This document shows, piece by piece, positions 35,123 through 44,078 of a stretch of 64,000 nt of DNA. The notes below the pieces were generated by a model. It was not told the origin of the DNA. It saw only the letters and a program-made list of their open reading frames with translations, and made no database searches. A program made the position numbers and the translations under genes. Source of the stretch: an uncultured Eubacterium sp. (GTDB lineage Bacteria; Bacillota; Clostridia; Lachnospirales; Lachnospiraceae); contig CAJUDA010000007.1 in assembly GCA_910584875.1 (NCBI GenBank), positions 62,001 through 126,000 of the forward strand, read 5' to 3'. The first letter of the stretch is position 1, and every line of letters begins with the position of its first letter.

Positions 35123-36811
35123 ATGATTGGGAAATTTGACAATATTAAGATTCAGGGGATGGCTTCGGCAGTACCAGAATATATAGAAGAAAATGGAAAT
35201 TTTGAGCATATTCTTGGCGCCAGGAGAAGCAAAAAACAGATTCGTCTTACCGGTGTCTCAAAACGACATGTTGCAGGGAGACATCAACGGACCTCTGATC
35301 TTTGTTATGCAGCGGCAGTTCCGCTTATGAAAAAACTGAATTGGAAAAGTGATGAGATCAAGGTGTTGATTTACATTACACAGGGTCCCAATTATAAATT
35401 GCCGTCCACGGCATTTTTCCTTCAGCACAGACTGGGGCTTCCAAAGGATTGTGTGTGTTTTGACATTAATCTGGGATGCTCTAGTTTTAATGTTGGGGTG
35501 CATGCCGTTTCAGCCTTGTTACAATCCTGCGATGTATCGGATAAGGCACTTCTTTTGATCGGAGATACGGCAAGCCAGATTCTGCATCCTGAAGAGGTTA
35601 TGACAGAAGATACGATTGCAGGTCGAATGATTTTTGGTGCTGCAGGTGCTGCCATTGCGATAGAAAAGGTGGAAAATAACGACCTGAGATTTATGACTAA
35701 ATCGGATGGTGATGGATTTGGAGCTATTATCCGTCATCATCGTGAAAAGCTGTTGGATGAGAATACTACAATGGATGGGACTGCTGTCTTTGAATTTGCT
35801 ATTAATGATGTGTCGGATGATGTTAAAACATTTAAAAATCATTTTAATCTGCAGGAAGAAGATATAGATTATTATGTATTTCATCAGGCGCAGAAACTGA
35901 TTCTCGATAATATTGCTGCTTGCTGTGACTTGCCGGATGGGAAAGAACTCCGTTCGCTGGACGAATATGGGAATACGTCAGGAACATCTGTTCCGGTTAC
36001 TGTTTGCGCAAATAGAGATAAGTTTTTAAACAAAGAAGTTGTTAGATTGTTTCTTTGTGGTTTTGGTGTGGGCTTATCCTGGGGGACAATATTTACAGAA
36101 ATCCCAACTGAAAATATTCTGCCTATTATTGAGACAAATGAACATTATGATGAAGATAAGATACCTGGTGGCATATTAGGCGGTACTAATGTTTTAGTTA
36201 CAGGAGCAGATCAGCCTCTGGGTGAATATATCAGCCGTTATCTTAGTGAAAAAGAGAAATCTGCGAATGTTATTTTGACAGGGACAGATAGGAATAAGTT
36301 GTGTGATATTCAGACAGATCTGTATCTTGAGTCCCATATTGCAGTTCAAAAGACAGCAGATGATTCTGGCGTTGACACGGTAGTTGGTTATTGTGCTGAT
36401 AATAATCTTTGCTTAGACGGCTTGGTTTTTACGGAATCAAATATGGAAGCAGATGCCGTTATTGAGTTTTGCAGGAAGCTGCAACATGAGAAACTTTTGA
36501 AACCGGAGACAAGCATTATCCTTGTTTCAGATGCTGCATCATGTGAAAGACGGCATCAGGAGGAAATTGTTGCGCAGATTCAGGAAGGTATTGATTCTGA
36601 AGGCATCCGGGTAAATGCTGTCATCTATGATGGAGCTGACCTGGATCTTACCCCTGTTAAAGGCAGTGGACAGGAATGGATTGAAAAATATCTTCAGGAA
36701 AACTGTCCGGCAGAGATGAAGAGACCGCTTGCGATTGGAAAGGCAATAACATATCTTTTGTCAGAGGACTCTCAGTATACAACGGGTACTATTATTTCTG
36801 TAAACAGATAG
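35123..36811 (+). CDS. KASIII-like 3-oxoacyl-ACP synthase fused to a degenerate SDR domain
   Basis: 562 aa; ATG 35123 chosen (AAAGG 9-10 nt upstream; TTG 35117 is an alternative). Residues 1-~335 are a FabH-like thiolase-fold enzyme with the full triad: Cys119 in INLGCSSF, His254 in FHQAQK, Asn284 in YGNTSGTS. Residues ~350-562 begin like a short-chain reductase (NVLVTGADQPLGEYISRYL) and end like one (AITYLLSEDSQYTTGTIISVNR), but the catalytic SDR Tyr-x-x-x-Lys is absent: the SDAASCERRHQEE stretch stands in its place. The appended domain is probably structural or a docking partner for the intact SDR that follows. It would condense an acyl starter with malonyl-ACP. Confidence 0.85.
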   Translation: MIGKFDNIKIQGMASAVPEYIEENGNFEHILGARRSKKQIRLTGVSKRHVAGRHQRTSDLCYAAAVPLMKKLNWKSDEIKVLIYITQGPNYKLPSTAFFLQHRLGLPKDCVCFDINLGCSSFNVGVHAVSALLQSCDVSDKALLLIGDTASQILHPEEVMTEDTIAGRMIFGAAGAAIAIEKVENNDLRFMTKSDGDGFGAIIRHHREKLLDENTTMDGTAVFEFAINDVSDDVKTFKNHFNLQEEDIDYYVFHQAQKLILDNIAACCDLPDGKELRSLDEYGNTSGTSVPVTVCANRDKFLNKEVVRLFLCGFGVGLSWGTIFTEIPTENILPIIETNEHYDEDKIPGGILGGTNVLVTGADQPLGEYISRYLSEKEKSANVILTGTDRNKLCDIQTDLYLESHIAVQKTADDSGVDTVVGYCADNNLCLDGLVFTESNMEADAVIEFCRKLQHEKLLKPETSIILVSDAASCERRHQEEIVAQIQEGIDSEGIRVNAVIYDGADLDLTPVKGSGQEWIEKYLQENCPAEMKRPLAIGKAITYLLSEDSQYTTGTIISVNR

Positions 36812-36821
36812 GAGATTTTGC

Positions 36822-37553
36822 ATGAGAGGTAAAAATATTCTTATAACAGGAGCGTCCCAGGGAATCGGTGCTGAAACTGCAGAATATTTGTCCGGATTGG
36901 GTGCTAATGTGATTCTTGTTGCAAGAAATAAAGAAAAATTAGAAAGTGTCAGAAACAGATTAACAGGCGAAACCCTTGTAATTCCGTGTGATCTTACGAA
37001 TAATGACAATATTGAAGAATTGTTTCATGAGTTACAGGAGAAAGGGATTAAGCTGGACGGTATGGTATATTGTGCTGGCATACATTTTATAAAGCCATTG
37101 AAAATAATGGAGAAAAATGATCTTGAGGATATGTTTAAGATAAATGTGTTTGGCTTTTATGAAATGTGTCGTTATTTTACACGGAATGCTGTTTCCAATA
37201 AAGGCGCTTCGATCGTGGGTATTTCTTCTTATGCAGCATTGTCAAAAGAGACAGGGACATCTGCTTATTCAATGACCAAAGCAGCTATGAATGTTCAGGT
37301 ACAGGTTCTGGCAAAAGAGTTTTTGAAACGAAGGATGCGGATTAATACAGTTATGCCGGCTATCGTCAAGTCGAAGATTGGAGAGGCAAGCAATGACTGG
37401 ACCGAGGAAGAAATAGCACAGATAAAAGAGGTTCAGCCATTAGGGATTATTCCAATTGAAGATGTCGTAAAGACAGTTGCCTTTTTGATGTCAGAGGATG
37501 CAAGGCATATCACGGGAGAGTGCATTCCTATTAGTTCAGGGTATCGCGGTTGA
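36822..37553 (+). CDS. 3-oxoacyl-ACP reductase-like SDR, copy 1
   Basis: 243 aa short-chain dehydrogenase of FabG type. The NADP loop is TGASQGIG (residues 9-16), then YCAGI, and the catalytic Ser135/136, Tyr149 and Lys153 (GTSAYSMTKAA). Predicted to reduce the 3-oxoacyl-ACP made by the neighbouring KASIII to 3-hydroxyacyl-ACP. The fused inactive SDR directly upstream could be its partner. Starts behind TAGGAG, 10 bp after the preceding stop. Confidence 0.85.
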   Translation: MRGKNILITGASQGIGAETAEYLSGLGANVILVARNKEKLESVRNRLTGETLVIPCDLTNNDNIEELFHELQEKGIKLDGMVYCAGIHFIKPLKIMEKNDLEDMFKINVFGFYEMCRYFTRNAVSNKGASIVGISSYAALSKETGTSAYSMTKAAMNVQVQVLAKEFLKRRMRINTVMPAIVKSKIGEASNDWTEEEIAQIKEVQPLGIIPIEDVVKTVAFLMSEDARHITGECIPISSGYRG

Positions 37554-37579
37554 ATTAATTTGTGAAAGGAGCAGAAATT

Positions 37580-37798
37580 ATGAACGCGGAGGAAAAAATT
37601 GAGTTTCTGGAAGAAATTATGGAAGTAGAAGAGGGAGAACTTACCGTGGATGTGCGATTGGATGATTTGGAAGAATGGGATTCCATTACCAAATTATCAT
37701 TGATGGCGGCAATCAGAAAAAAGAATAATAAAGTTATTACAGTGGAAGAGTTAGCATCTTTTCAGACAATAAAAGATATCTGTGATTATTTAGAATAG
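37580..37798 (+). CDS. Acyl carrier protein, copy 2
   Basis: 72 aa; ATG 37580 behind AAAGGAG (37566-37571); an upstream in-frame GTG is less well placed. Serine 34 in EEWDSITKL is the attachment site. Similar to copy 1 in its acidic profile and C-terminal IKDICDYLE helix. It pairs with the second KASIII, 15 bp downstream. Confidence 0.9.
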   Translation: MNAEEKIEFLEEIMEVEEGELTVDVRLDDLEEWDSITKLSLMAAIRKKNNKVITVEELASFQTIKDICDYLE

Positions 37799-37813
37799 GA
37801 TCGGTGATAGGGC

Positions 37814-38839
37814 ATGATGACCTTGTTTGACAATATAGCGATTAGAGGTGTTGTAACAGCAGTGCCCTCATACGCAGATGAATGTAATCAGGCTGAATAT
37901 GCACAGATTATGGGCGAAAAAAGACTTAAAAAACACATCAGATATACAGGGATAGAGCGAAGAAGAGTGGTGATGGATGAGCAGAAAACGTCGGATCTGG
38001 CGAATGATGCAGTCCGGGTACTTCTGCAGAAAACTTTGTGGAATGCAGATAGCGTGGATATTCTCATCCTGATCACACAGGCTCAGGATATGTTATTACC
38101 GGCGACGGCAATGTTTGTTCACAGAGCATTTCCTTTTAAAAAGGATATGCTTGTCTTTGATATCAATCTGGGATGTTCCGGTTATACGACAGGATTACAG
38201 ACAGTCGCAGGTCTGCTGCAGAATTTTGGCAACAGGGCGATACTGATAGTGGGGGATATCAGAAAATATAATCCTGAGTGGAAGGAGACCGGAGAGTGGG
38301 AGGAATATCTGACAGACTGGCTGCTTCTTGGTTCAGGTATATCAGCGACTGCAATAGAAAAAACAGATGGACATAAAATGTATGGTATGCAATTTGTTGA
38401 TGGCAGTGGTTGTATGGACATTTATAAAGAGTATGGGCATTTATCAAGAATGAATGGGGATGCCGTTTTTTCTTTTGCGATTAATACCGTGACAGACAGT
38501 GTCCGTCAATTTATGAAAGATATCCATATTACCGATAAAGACGTGGATTATTATATATTTCATCAGGCACAGAAACTTATTCTGGATAATATAAGGGATA
38601 TTCTTGAAATACCGGAGGAAAAAATTTTGGTATCCTATCGGGATTTTGGAAATACGTCAGGTGCTTCTATTCCCTTGACAATGTGTGCGAACAGAGGGCA
38701 GCTGGGTGACGGGGGCAGAGTACTTATGTGCGGTTTCGGCGTGGGACTGTCCTGGAGTGCAGTGTATACAAACCTGGTAAAAGATACTTATTTGAAACTG
38801 ATTGATTCAGATCATATTTATTCTTACAGACAGGTATAA
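37814..38839 (+). CDS. KASIII-like 3-oxoacyl-ACP synthase, copy 2
   Basis: 341 aa FabH-like enzyme with Cys121 (INLGCSGY), His250 (FHQAQK) and Asn280 (FGNTSGAS). The C-terminal CGFGVGLSWSAVY string matches copies 1 and 3. It carries a local insertion around residues 150-170 (YNPEWKETGEWEEYL) not seen in copy 3, near where substrate specificity would be set. No fused SDR. Cytosolic. Confidence 0.87.
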   Translation: MMTLFDNIAIRGVVTAVPSYADECNQAEYAQIMGEKRLKKHIRYTGIERRRVVMDEQKTSDLANDAVRVLLQKTLWNADSVDILILITQAQDMLLPATAMFVHRAFPFKKDMLVFDINLGCSGYTTGLQTVAGLLQNFGNRAILIVGDIRKYNPEWKETGEWEEYLTDWLLLGSGISATAIEKTDGHKMYGMQFVDGSGCMDIYKEYGHLSRMNGDAVFSFAINTVTDSVRQFMKDIHITDKDVDYYIFHQAQKLILDNIRDILEIPEEKILVSYRDFGNTSGASIPLTMCANRGQLGDGGRVLMCGFGVGLSWSAVYTNLVKDTYLKLIDSDHIYSYRQV

Positions 38840-38874
38840 CATATCAGCTGTAATCAGGCAGAATGGAGGATATG

Positions 38875-39621
38875 ATGTTAGAAACCAATATAGAAAATAA
38901 GACAGTTTTAGTAACAGGGGCAACTTCGGGAATAGGCTGGGCTGTGGCTGGGAGGCTTGCCACGGAAGGGGCAAAAATTGTAGCAGTCGGACGAAACAAA
39001 GAAAAATTGGCGGAACTGGAACAAAAATTTCCTGACAGAATTTATCCGTATGCGTATGATCTTTTGGATCTGGAACATATCCAGGAAATTTTTGTATTTT
39101 GCAGAGAAAAAGGTTTTAAGCTGGATGGTCTCGTTCATTGTGCCGGAATCGCAATTAATAGTGTGATCCGGGCAAACGATATTGAGGAAATGGAGGAGAC
39201 AATGCGTATTAATTGTTTTGCCTTCATGGAATTGGGGAAATATTTTTCTATGAAAAAGTATTCTCATGATGGGGCGGCACTTGTTGCGATTTCTTCTGTC
39301 GAAGCATTTAAAAATGAGAAAGGGCTGTCACAGTATGCAGCTTCAAAGGCTGCATTGAACTCTGTTGTTAAAACAATGTCAAAGGAGTTTATGCGGAGAA
39401 AAATCCGGGTAAATGCAATTCTTCCAGCTAATGTAAAAACACCGATGATGATGAATACTGCCCGGCAGATAGAAAATTATCTGGAGATGGCAGAAGAACG
39501 GCAGCCGATGGGGCTCATAGAACCAGAGTATATTGCATATTTGGCAGAATATCTGCTGTCAGATTGCGCCCGGTATATGACAGGGGAACTTGTCGTGATG
39601 AGTGGTGGATTGGAATATTAG
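38875..39621 (+). CDS. 3-oxoacyl-ACP reductase-like SDR, copy 2
   Basis: 248 aa; ATG 38875 fits GGAGG at 38865-38869 better than ATG 38872. NADP loop TGATSGIG (residues 14-21), HCAGI, and catalytic SSVEAF...QYAASKAAL. FabG-like, presumed reductase for the second ACP/KASIII set. Closely related to the first SDR (shared RNKEKL, GFKLDG, SKEFMRRKIRVNAILPA strings), so the ACP-KASIII-SDR block looks duplicated. Confidence 0.85.
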   Translation: MLETNIENKTVLVTGATSGIGWAVAGRLATEGAKIVAVGRNKEKLAELEQKFPDRIYPYAYDLLDLEHIQEIFVFCREKGFKLDGLVHCAGIAINSVIRANDIEEMEETMRINCFAFMELGKYFSMKKYSHDGAALVAISSVEAFKNEKGLSQYAASKAALNSVVKTMSKEFMRRKIRVNAILPANVKTPMMMNTARQIENYLEMAEERQPMGLIEPEYIAYLAEYLLSDCARYMTGELVVMSGGLEY

Positions 39622-39631
39622 GAGGCTGGTT

Positions 39632-41398
39632 TTGAAAGAATTGGATTATCCGTTTAACAGTGCAGACATCCGACGGCAGGCAAAAAAATTAAAGAAGCAG
39701 CTATTGAAACAGGAAGATCTTCTTCCGAAACGAGTCGCCATCTTAAGCGGCTCTACGATCGGGCAGATGAAGGATATGCTTGAGTTGTTTCTGTTAAATC
39801 AGGGGATCCTGCCTGTAATGTACGAGGGGCAGTATAATAACTATTATGAAGAGTCCGTATTTGAAAGTGCAGAACTTTTAGATTTTAAGCCAGATGTTAT
39901 TTACATTCATACAACGATCAGAAATATTCAGGAATGGCCGCAGGCAGGGGATGACGCCGGTCAGGTGGAAGAGAAGATTGATCGGCAGGTTCGTAAGTTT
40001 ATACAGATATGGGAAAGCCTTCGGCAAAAAACAGGCGCCATGATCATACAAAATAATTTTGAGATGCTTCCATACCGTATTATGGGTAATATGGACCGTG
40101 TACATATAACGGGGAGACAGTATTTTCTGGAGGAAGTGAACCGGAGATTTGTACAGGAGATCAGCAAGAGAGATTATATATTTATCAATGATATCCATTA
40201 TCTCTCTGCCTGTTATGGTCTGGAGCGCTGGTTTGATGACAGCGTCTGGTACGCATTTAAATATGCTTTTTCTCCTGATGCGATACCTCAGACTGCTTAT
40301 AATATCTCTAATATAATAAAATCCTATTTTGGTAAAAATAAGAAAGCAGTTATTGTAGATCTGGACAACACTCTCTGGAAGGGAGTGATCGGAGACGACG
40401 GAACAGAGGGAATTGAACTGGGGATTGAGACCCCGGAAGGGATGATGTATGCAGAGTTTCAGGAATACCTGAAAAATCTCCGTGACAGAGGGATCCTGTT
40501 AAATATATGTTCCAAAAACGAGGCAGAGGCAGCCAGACAGGGGTTGTCCCATCCATCATCCGTATTGACGATGGATGATGTGACGATCGCAAAATGTAAC
40601 TGGGACAGGAAAAGTGAAAATATCAGAGATATGGGCGCTCAGCTTAATCTGAATACAGATAGCTTTGTATTTATTGATGATAATCCGGCTGAGCAGGAAG
40701 AGGTAGAAAAAAATGTTCCGGGTATCATGGTACTTCCAGTGCAGGATCCATCGGATATGAGGCGGCTTTTAGATCGATCAGGGTTCTTTGAAGTAACCAG
40801 TTATTCGAAGGAAGATCTGCAGCGGGGTAATTTGTACAGAGCAAATCTTGAAAGAGAGGCAGCGCTGAATGGGGAAGACTACCAGAAGTATCTAATCGGA
40901 CTGCAGATGAAGGCAGAGTTCACCGGGATTTCTTCTGCTAATCTGGACCGGGTAACTCAGCTGATTAACAAAACAAACCAGTTTAACCTGACTGGCTTGC
41001 GGCTTGGCCGATCAGAGGTGCAGGAATTTGCCAGCGGAAATATTGCAATCTGTGGAACATTATATGATAAATTTGGAAATAATGGTCTCGTATCCGTGAT
41101 TCTGGGAGAGATCAGAGGGAGTCAGACGCTGGCTGTTACACTCTGGATCATGAGCTGCCGGGTATTTAAGAGACAGATGGAATATGCGATGTTTGACAGG
41201 CTGGTCGAATTATGCTGTCAGCAGGGTATTCAGAAGATACTGGGAGAATATATACCAACGAAGAAAAATATGCCGGTAAAGGATCTGTATGAAGGATTGG
41301 GATTTGTTCTCAGGGAAGAACAGGAAGGTCACCAGATCTGGGAATATCGTATTCCTGAAAATTACAGAAATCGTAACCAGGTGATACAGGTTATTTGA
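39632..41398 (+). CDS. FkbH-like HAD/acyltransferase protein
   Basis: 588 aa from TTG 39632, where GGAGG (39621-39625) is well spaced; a GTG at 39602 would overlap the SDR. Residues ~30-230 are an SGNH/Rossmann-like N-terminal region; residues ~235-390 are the FkbH HAD domain (VDLDNTLWKGVIGDDG with the DxD pair at 243/245; SKNEAEA; FIDDNPAEQEEV); the C-terminal ~190 residues have a GNAT-like end (LWIMSCRVFKRQMEYAMFD...YIPTKKNMPVKDLYEGLGF). FkbH proteins dephosphorylate 1,3-bisphosphoglycerate and load the glyceryl unit on an ACP. The ACP that follows is the obvious acceptor. Substrate not provable here. Confidence 0.85.
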   Translation: MKELDYPFNSADIRRQAKKLKKQLLKQEDLLPKRVAILSGSTIGQMKDMLELFLLNQGILPVMYEGQYNNYYEESVFESAELLDFKPDVIYIHTTIRNIQEWPQAGDDAGQVEEKIDRQVRKFIQIWESLRQKTGAMIIQNNFEMLPYRIMGNMDRVHITGRQYFLEEVNRRFVQEISKRDYIFINDIHYLSACYGLERWFDDSVWYAFKYAFSPDAIPQTAYNISNIIKSYFGKNKKAVIVDLDNTLWKGVIGDDGTEGIELGIETPEGMMYAEFQEYLKNLRDRGILLNICSKNEAEAARQGLSHPSSVLTMDDVTIAKCNWDRKSENIRDMGAQLNLNTDSFVFIDDNPAEQEEVEKNVPGIMVLPVQDPSDMRRLLDRSGFFEVTSYSKEDLQRGNLYRANLEREAALNGEDYQKYLIGLQMKAEFTGISSANLDRVTQLINKTNQFNLTGLRLGRSEVQEFASGNIAICGTLYDKFGNNGLVSVILGEIRGSQTLAVTLWIMSCRVFKRQMEYAMFDRLVELCCQQGIQKILGEYIPTKKNMPVKDLYEGLGFVLREEQEGHQIWEYRIPENYRNRNQVIQVI

Positions 41399-41412
41399 AA
41401 GGTGGATGGAAG

Positions 41413-41658
41413 ATGGCAGACAGATTAAAAGAATTGGAGTCATTAGTAAGAGACAATTTTGATGACGAAACCATTGTATTAAAGGAGAGTACACTGTTTG
41501 AAGAAATAGAGGACTGGGATTCCATGGAGCTGGTCAATATCATTACGATGATTGAGGAATATTATGGATTTAAATTTTCAGTCGCAGAGATGACGGCGAT
41601 CAGCAGCGCAAAGAACGTAAAGGAAATGCTGGTAGTGATTGATGCAAAAACAGAATGA
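41413..41658 (+). CDS. Acyl carrier protein, copy 3
   Basis: 81 aa; ATG 41413. Serine 37 in EDWDSMELV is the phosphopantetheine site. It differs more from copies 1 and 2 than those do from each other and sits directly between the FkbH-like gene and the third KASIII, which fits a glyceryl- or hydroxyacyl-loaded carrier. Confidence 0.9.
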   Translation: MADRLKELESLVRDNFDDETIVLKESTLFEEIEDWDSMELVNIITMIEEYYGFKFSVAEMTAISSAKNVKEMLVVIDAKTE

Positions 41659-41679
41659 ATAAGAAGGCTGGAGTGAAAA

Positions 41680-42636
41680 ATGTTTGGAGAATACAATAAA
41701 ATTGCAATCCGCGGAATTGAATCTGTAGTTCCCAAAAAGAAAGTGGATAACGGTATCTATACAGAACAGATGGGCGAACGCAAGGTGTCAAAGCAGGTCC
41801 GGCTTACGGGAATCCGGTCATGTCATGTTTCGGATGATACAGAGACCACAGAATCTATGTGCGCAGAGGCGGCGGGACGTCTGATTGACCGGTTGGGTTG
41901 GCAGAGAGAGGATATCCGGGGGATCATTCTCGTGACTCAGACTCCGAGCTGTGTCATGCCTGCGACGGCTTTTCGGATTCAGAAACAACTGGGAATAGGA
42001 GAGAATTGTATTGCCTTTGATGTGAATATGGGATGTTCCGGATATACAACCGGTCTGACGATCGCGGGAGGGCTGCTGTCAAATCTGGAGACGGGAAGTA
42101 AGATGCTTTTGTTAGTGGGGGATACTGTGACAAAATGTCTGGAAGAAAACGATATCCAGACAAAAATGATGTTTGGTGATGCAGGAACAGCGACGGCACT
42201 TGAGTCAGTACCAGAGGGCAGGCTGTTATATATGCAGAAGTCACTGGGAGAGGGATGTGATGCTATTTTCATGAAGGATCAAAAGGATCATTTTCATATG
42301 GATGGTATGCAGGTGTTCCGTTATACGATTAATGAAGTGCTGCGTTATATACGGGAGTTTATGGAAAAGACAGGGCTTACGGATGACGATATTGATTATT
42401 ACGTGTTTCATCAGGCGCAGAAGCATATCGTGGATCATGTGGCTGAGTTTTGTGGAATTGATGAGACTAAGCTGCTGATTTCTTATGAGGAGTATGGCAA
42501 TACATCAGGAGCATCAATACCAGTGACATTGACTGTGAATCAGAATAAAATGCAGGGTGGAAAGAATCGGATTTTTATGTGTGGATTTGGTGTTGGATTG
42601 TCCTGTGGAATTGTTTATGGAGATGTACAGGTATAA
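41680..42636 (+). CDS. KASIII-like 3-oxoacyl-ACP synthase, copy 3
   Basis: 318 aa FabH-like enzyme with Cys119 (VNMGCSGY), His244 (FHQAQKH) and Asn274 (YGNTSGAS). It is the shortest of the three paralogues. No dedicated SDR follows. Last gene of the acyl unit, separated from the sugar genes by an 82-bp gap containing a strong hairpin. Confidence 0.87.
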   Translation: MFGEYNKIAIRGIESVVPKKKVDNGIYTEQMGERKVSKQVRLTGIRSCHVSDDTETTESMCAEAAGRLIDRLGWQREDIRGIILVTQTPSCVMPATAFRIQKQLGIGENCIAFDVNMGCSGYTTGLTIAGGLLSNLETGSKMLLLVGDTVTKCLEENDIQTKMMFGDAGTATALESVPEGRLLYMQKSLGEGCDAIFMKDQKDHFHMDGMQVFRYTINEVLRYIREFMEKTGLTDDDIDYYVFHQAQKHIVDHVAEFCGIDETKLLISYEEYGNTSGASIPVTLTVNQNKMQGGKNRIFMCGFGVGLSCGIVYGDVQV

Positions 42637-42659
42637 TTTTATATCGTGAATGACTTGAA

Positions 42660-42681
42660 ACAGTTACGGAAACGTAACTGT
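42660..42681. promoter_or_regulatory. Perfect 9-bp hairpin with GAAA loop after the acyl unit
   Basis: ACAGTTACG (42660-42668), GAAA, CGTAACTGT (42673-42681). A GNRA tetraloop makes it very stable as RNA. No U-tract follows, so it is not a typical terminator. It may be an mRNA processing or stability element or a protein operator. Confidence 0.6.
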
Positions 42682-42718
42682 GAATATTAATACGTAAAAA
42701 TGATTGGAGAGAAGTATT

Positions 42719-43195
42719 ATGAAAAAAGGAATTATGACGGGTATCTCATTATTAGCAGGGTTTGCAGGGGGGGCAGCCACGGTAGGAACAGTGATGAAAA
42801 GGACAGGCAGTCTGACTAATAAACAGAGTGACCTGTATCAAAGCTGCTACAATATTGTAAGTCAGTGGCTGACTTGCAAACAGAGGGGAATTTCGTTAGA
42901 TAAGTATTTTAAGAAAAAAAGGTATTATTCGATTGCCATATATGGGATGGGGAGACTGGGCAGTATGCTATATGATGAACTGAAAGATACAGATATTGAG
43001 ATCAGATATGCAATCGATCAGGATGCGTATTGTACCTGTCCGGGATTGAAAATAGTGGAACCTGACGATAAATTAGATAAGGTGGATGCCATTATCGTGA
43101 CACCAGTCCTTGTATATGATGAGATTCAGAAAAAGTTGTCAGATAAAACAGATATTCCGGTGATCTCAATCGAAGATGTGGTATACGGGTTATAA
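42719..43195 (+). CDS. Small protein with membrane-like N-terminus and Rossmann-like domain
   Basis: 158 aa; ATG 42719 behind GGAGAG. Residues ~5-30 are hydrophobic and glycine-rich (IMTGISLLAGFAGGAATVGTV), like a membrane anchor or glycine zipper. Residues ~65-158 resemble the nucleotide-binding domain seen in other proteins of this block (YSIAIYGMGRLGSMLYDEL ... AIIVTPVLVYDEI). No catalytic residues recognised. Possibly a membrane-tethered scaffold for glycan enzymes; function unknown. Confidence 0.6.
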   Translation: MKKGIMTGISLLAGFAGGAATVGTVMKRTGSLTNKQSDLYQSCYNIVSQWLTCKQRGISLDKYFKKKRYYSIAIYGMGRLGSMLYDELKDTDIEIRYAIDQDAYCTCPGLKIVEPDDKLDKVDAIIVTPVLVYDEIQKKLSDKTDIPVISIEDVVYGL

Positions 43196-43233
43196 ATATG
43201 TAGAGAACATTTTATCTGGTAAGGAGAAAACGG

Positions 43234-44046
43234 ATGGATTTAATTAGTATAGTTGTTGTCACATATAATTCGGGTAAGACAGTTGTTGAAACACTTGATA
43301 GTATTTATAAGCAGACATATCAAAAGCTGGAGCTGATCGTGTCAGATGATTGTTCTATCGATAATACGGTAGATGTTGTGAGAAAATGGATTAAGACACA
43401 TAAAAAGAGATTTGTAAATGTGAGGTTATTAAAAGCGAAGGAGAACCATGGGGTGACGAAAAACTGTAATATTGGCATATTTCAGGCAAAAGGTAAATAT
43501 GTTCAGATCATTGCAGGGGACGATCTATTTATGCAAAACGCAATTGAGAGAAAGCGGGACTATGCAGAAAAAAATAAACTGAATGTAGTCTTTTCTAAAG
43601 TTAAGGTTTTTGGTGCTAACATACCGCGTGTAAATTATGTTAAGAGATATTGTGAAAGAGGATACTGTATTGCAAAAAAAGGATGGCAGGAACAGTATGA
43701 TCAAATTATTCTTGGTAATTTTATAGCTGGGCCGTCAGGAGAATTTTTTTTGACAGAATATATCCAGAAGTTAGGAGGTTTTGATGTCCATTATCCTATG
43801 TTGGAAGATTATCCTTTTATATATCATTATATTCTTGCAGGTAATGAGATTGTATTGTTGGAAGAGGAGCTGGAACAATATCGGATTTCAAATTCTTCTA
43901 TATGGACATCAAATAATAAGAATTATGTAAAGAGTTCAATTAAGTTTTTTTTTCGGGAAAGATTCAAAGAATTGATTAAGAATAAGAAATATAAAATAGC
44001 TCTTAATGAGATGATATATAGTTTAGGACAGCTATTTGGGAGTTAG
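43234..44046 (+). CDS. Family 2 glycosyltransferase
   Basis: 270 aa GT-A enzyme. N-terminal ISIVVVTYNSGKTVVETLDSIYKQTY, the nucleotide-binding Asp pair in VSDDCSIDNT, and an acidic metal motif AGDDLF near residue 93-98 with ED(YP) later. Cytosolic, transferring one sugar of the surface or flagellin glycan. Strongly A+T-rich codon use. Behind AAGGAG. Confidence 0.88.
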   Translation: MDLISIVVVTYNSGKTVVETLDSIYKQTYQKLELIVSDDCSIDNTVDVVRKWIKTHKKRFVNVRLLKAKENHGVTKNCNIGIFQAKGKYVQIIAGDDLFMQNAIERKRDYAEKNKLNVVFSKVKVFGANIPRVNYVKRYCERGYCIAKKGWQEQYDQIILGNFIAGPSGEFFLTEYIQKLGGFDVHYPMLEDYPFIYHYILAGNEIVLLEEELEQYRISNSSIWTSNNKNYVKSSIKFFFRERFKELIKNKKYKIALNEMIYSLGQLFGS

Positions 44047-44078
44047 CAAATATGTTACATATTAAGGAGAGGATGAGA

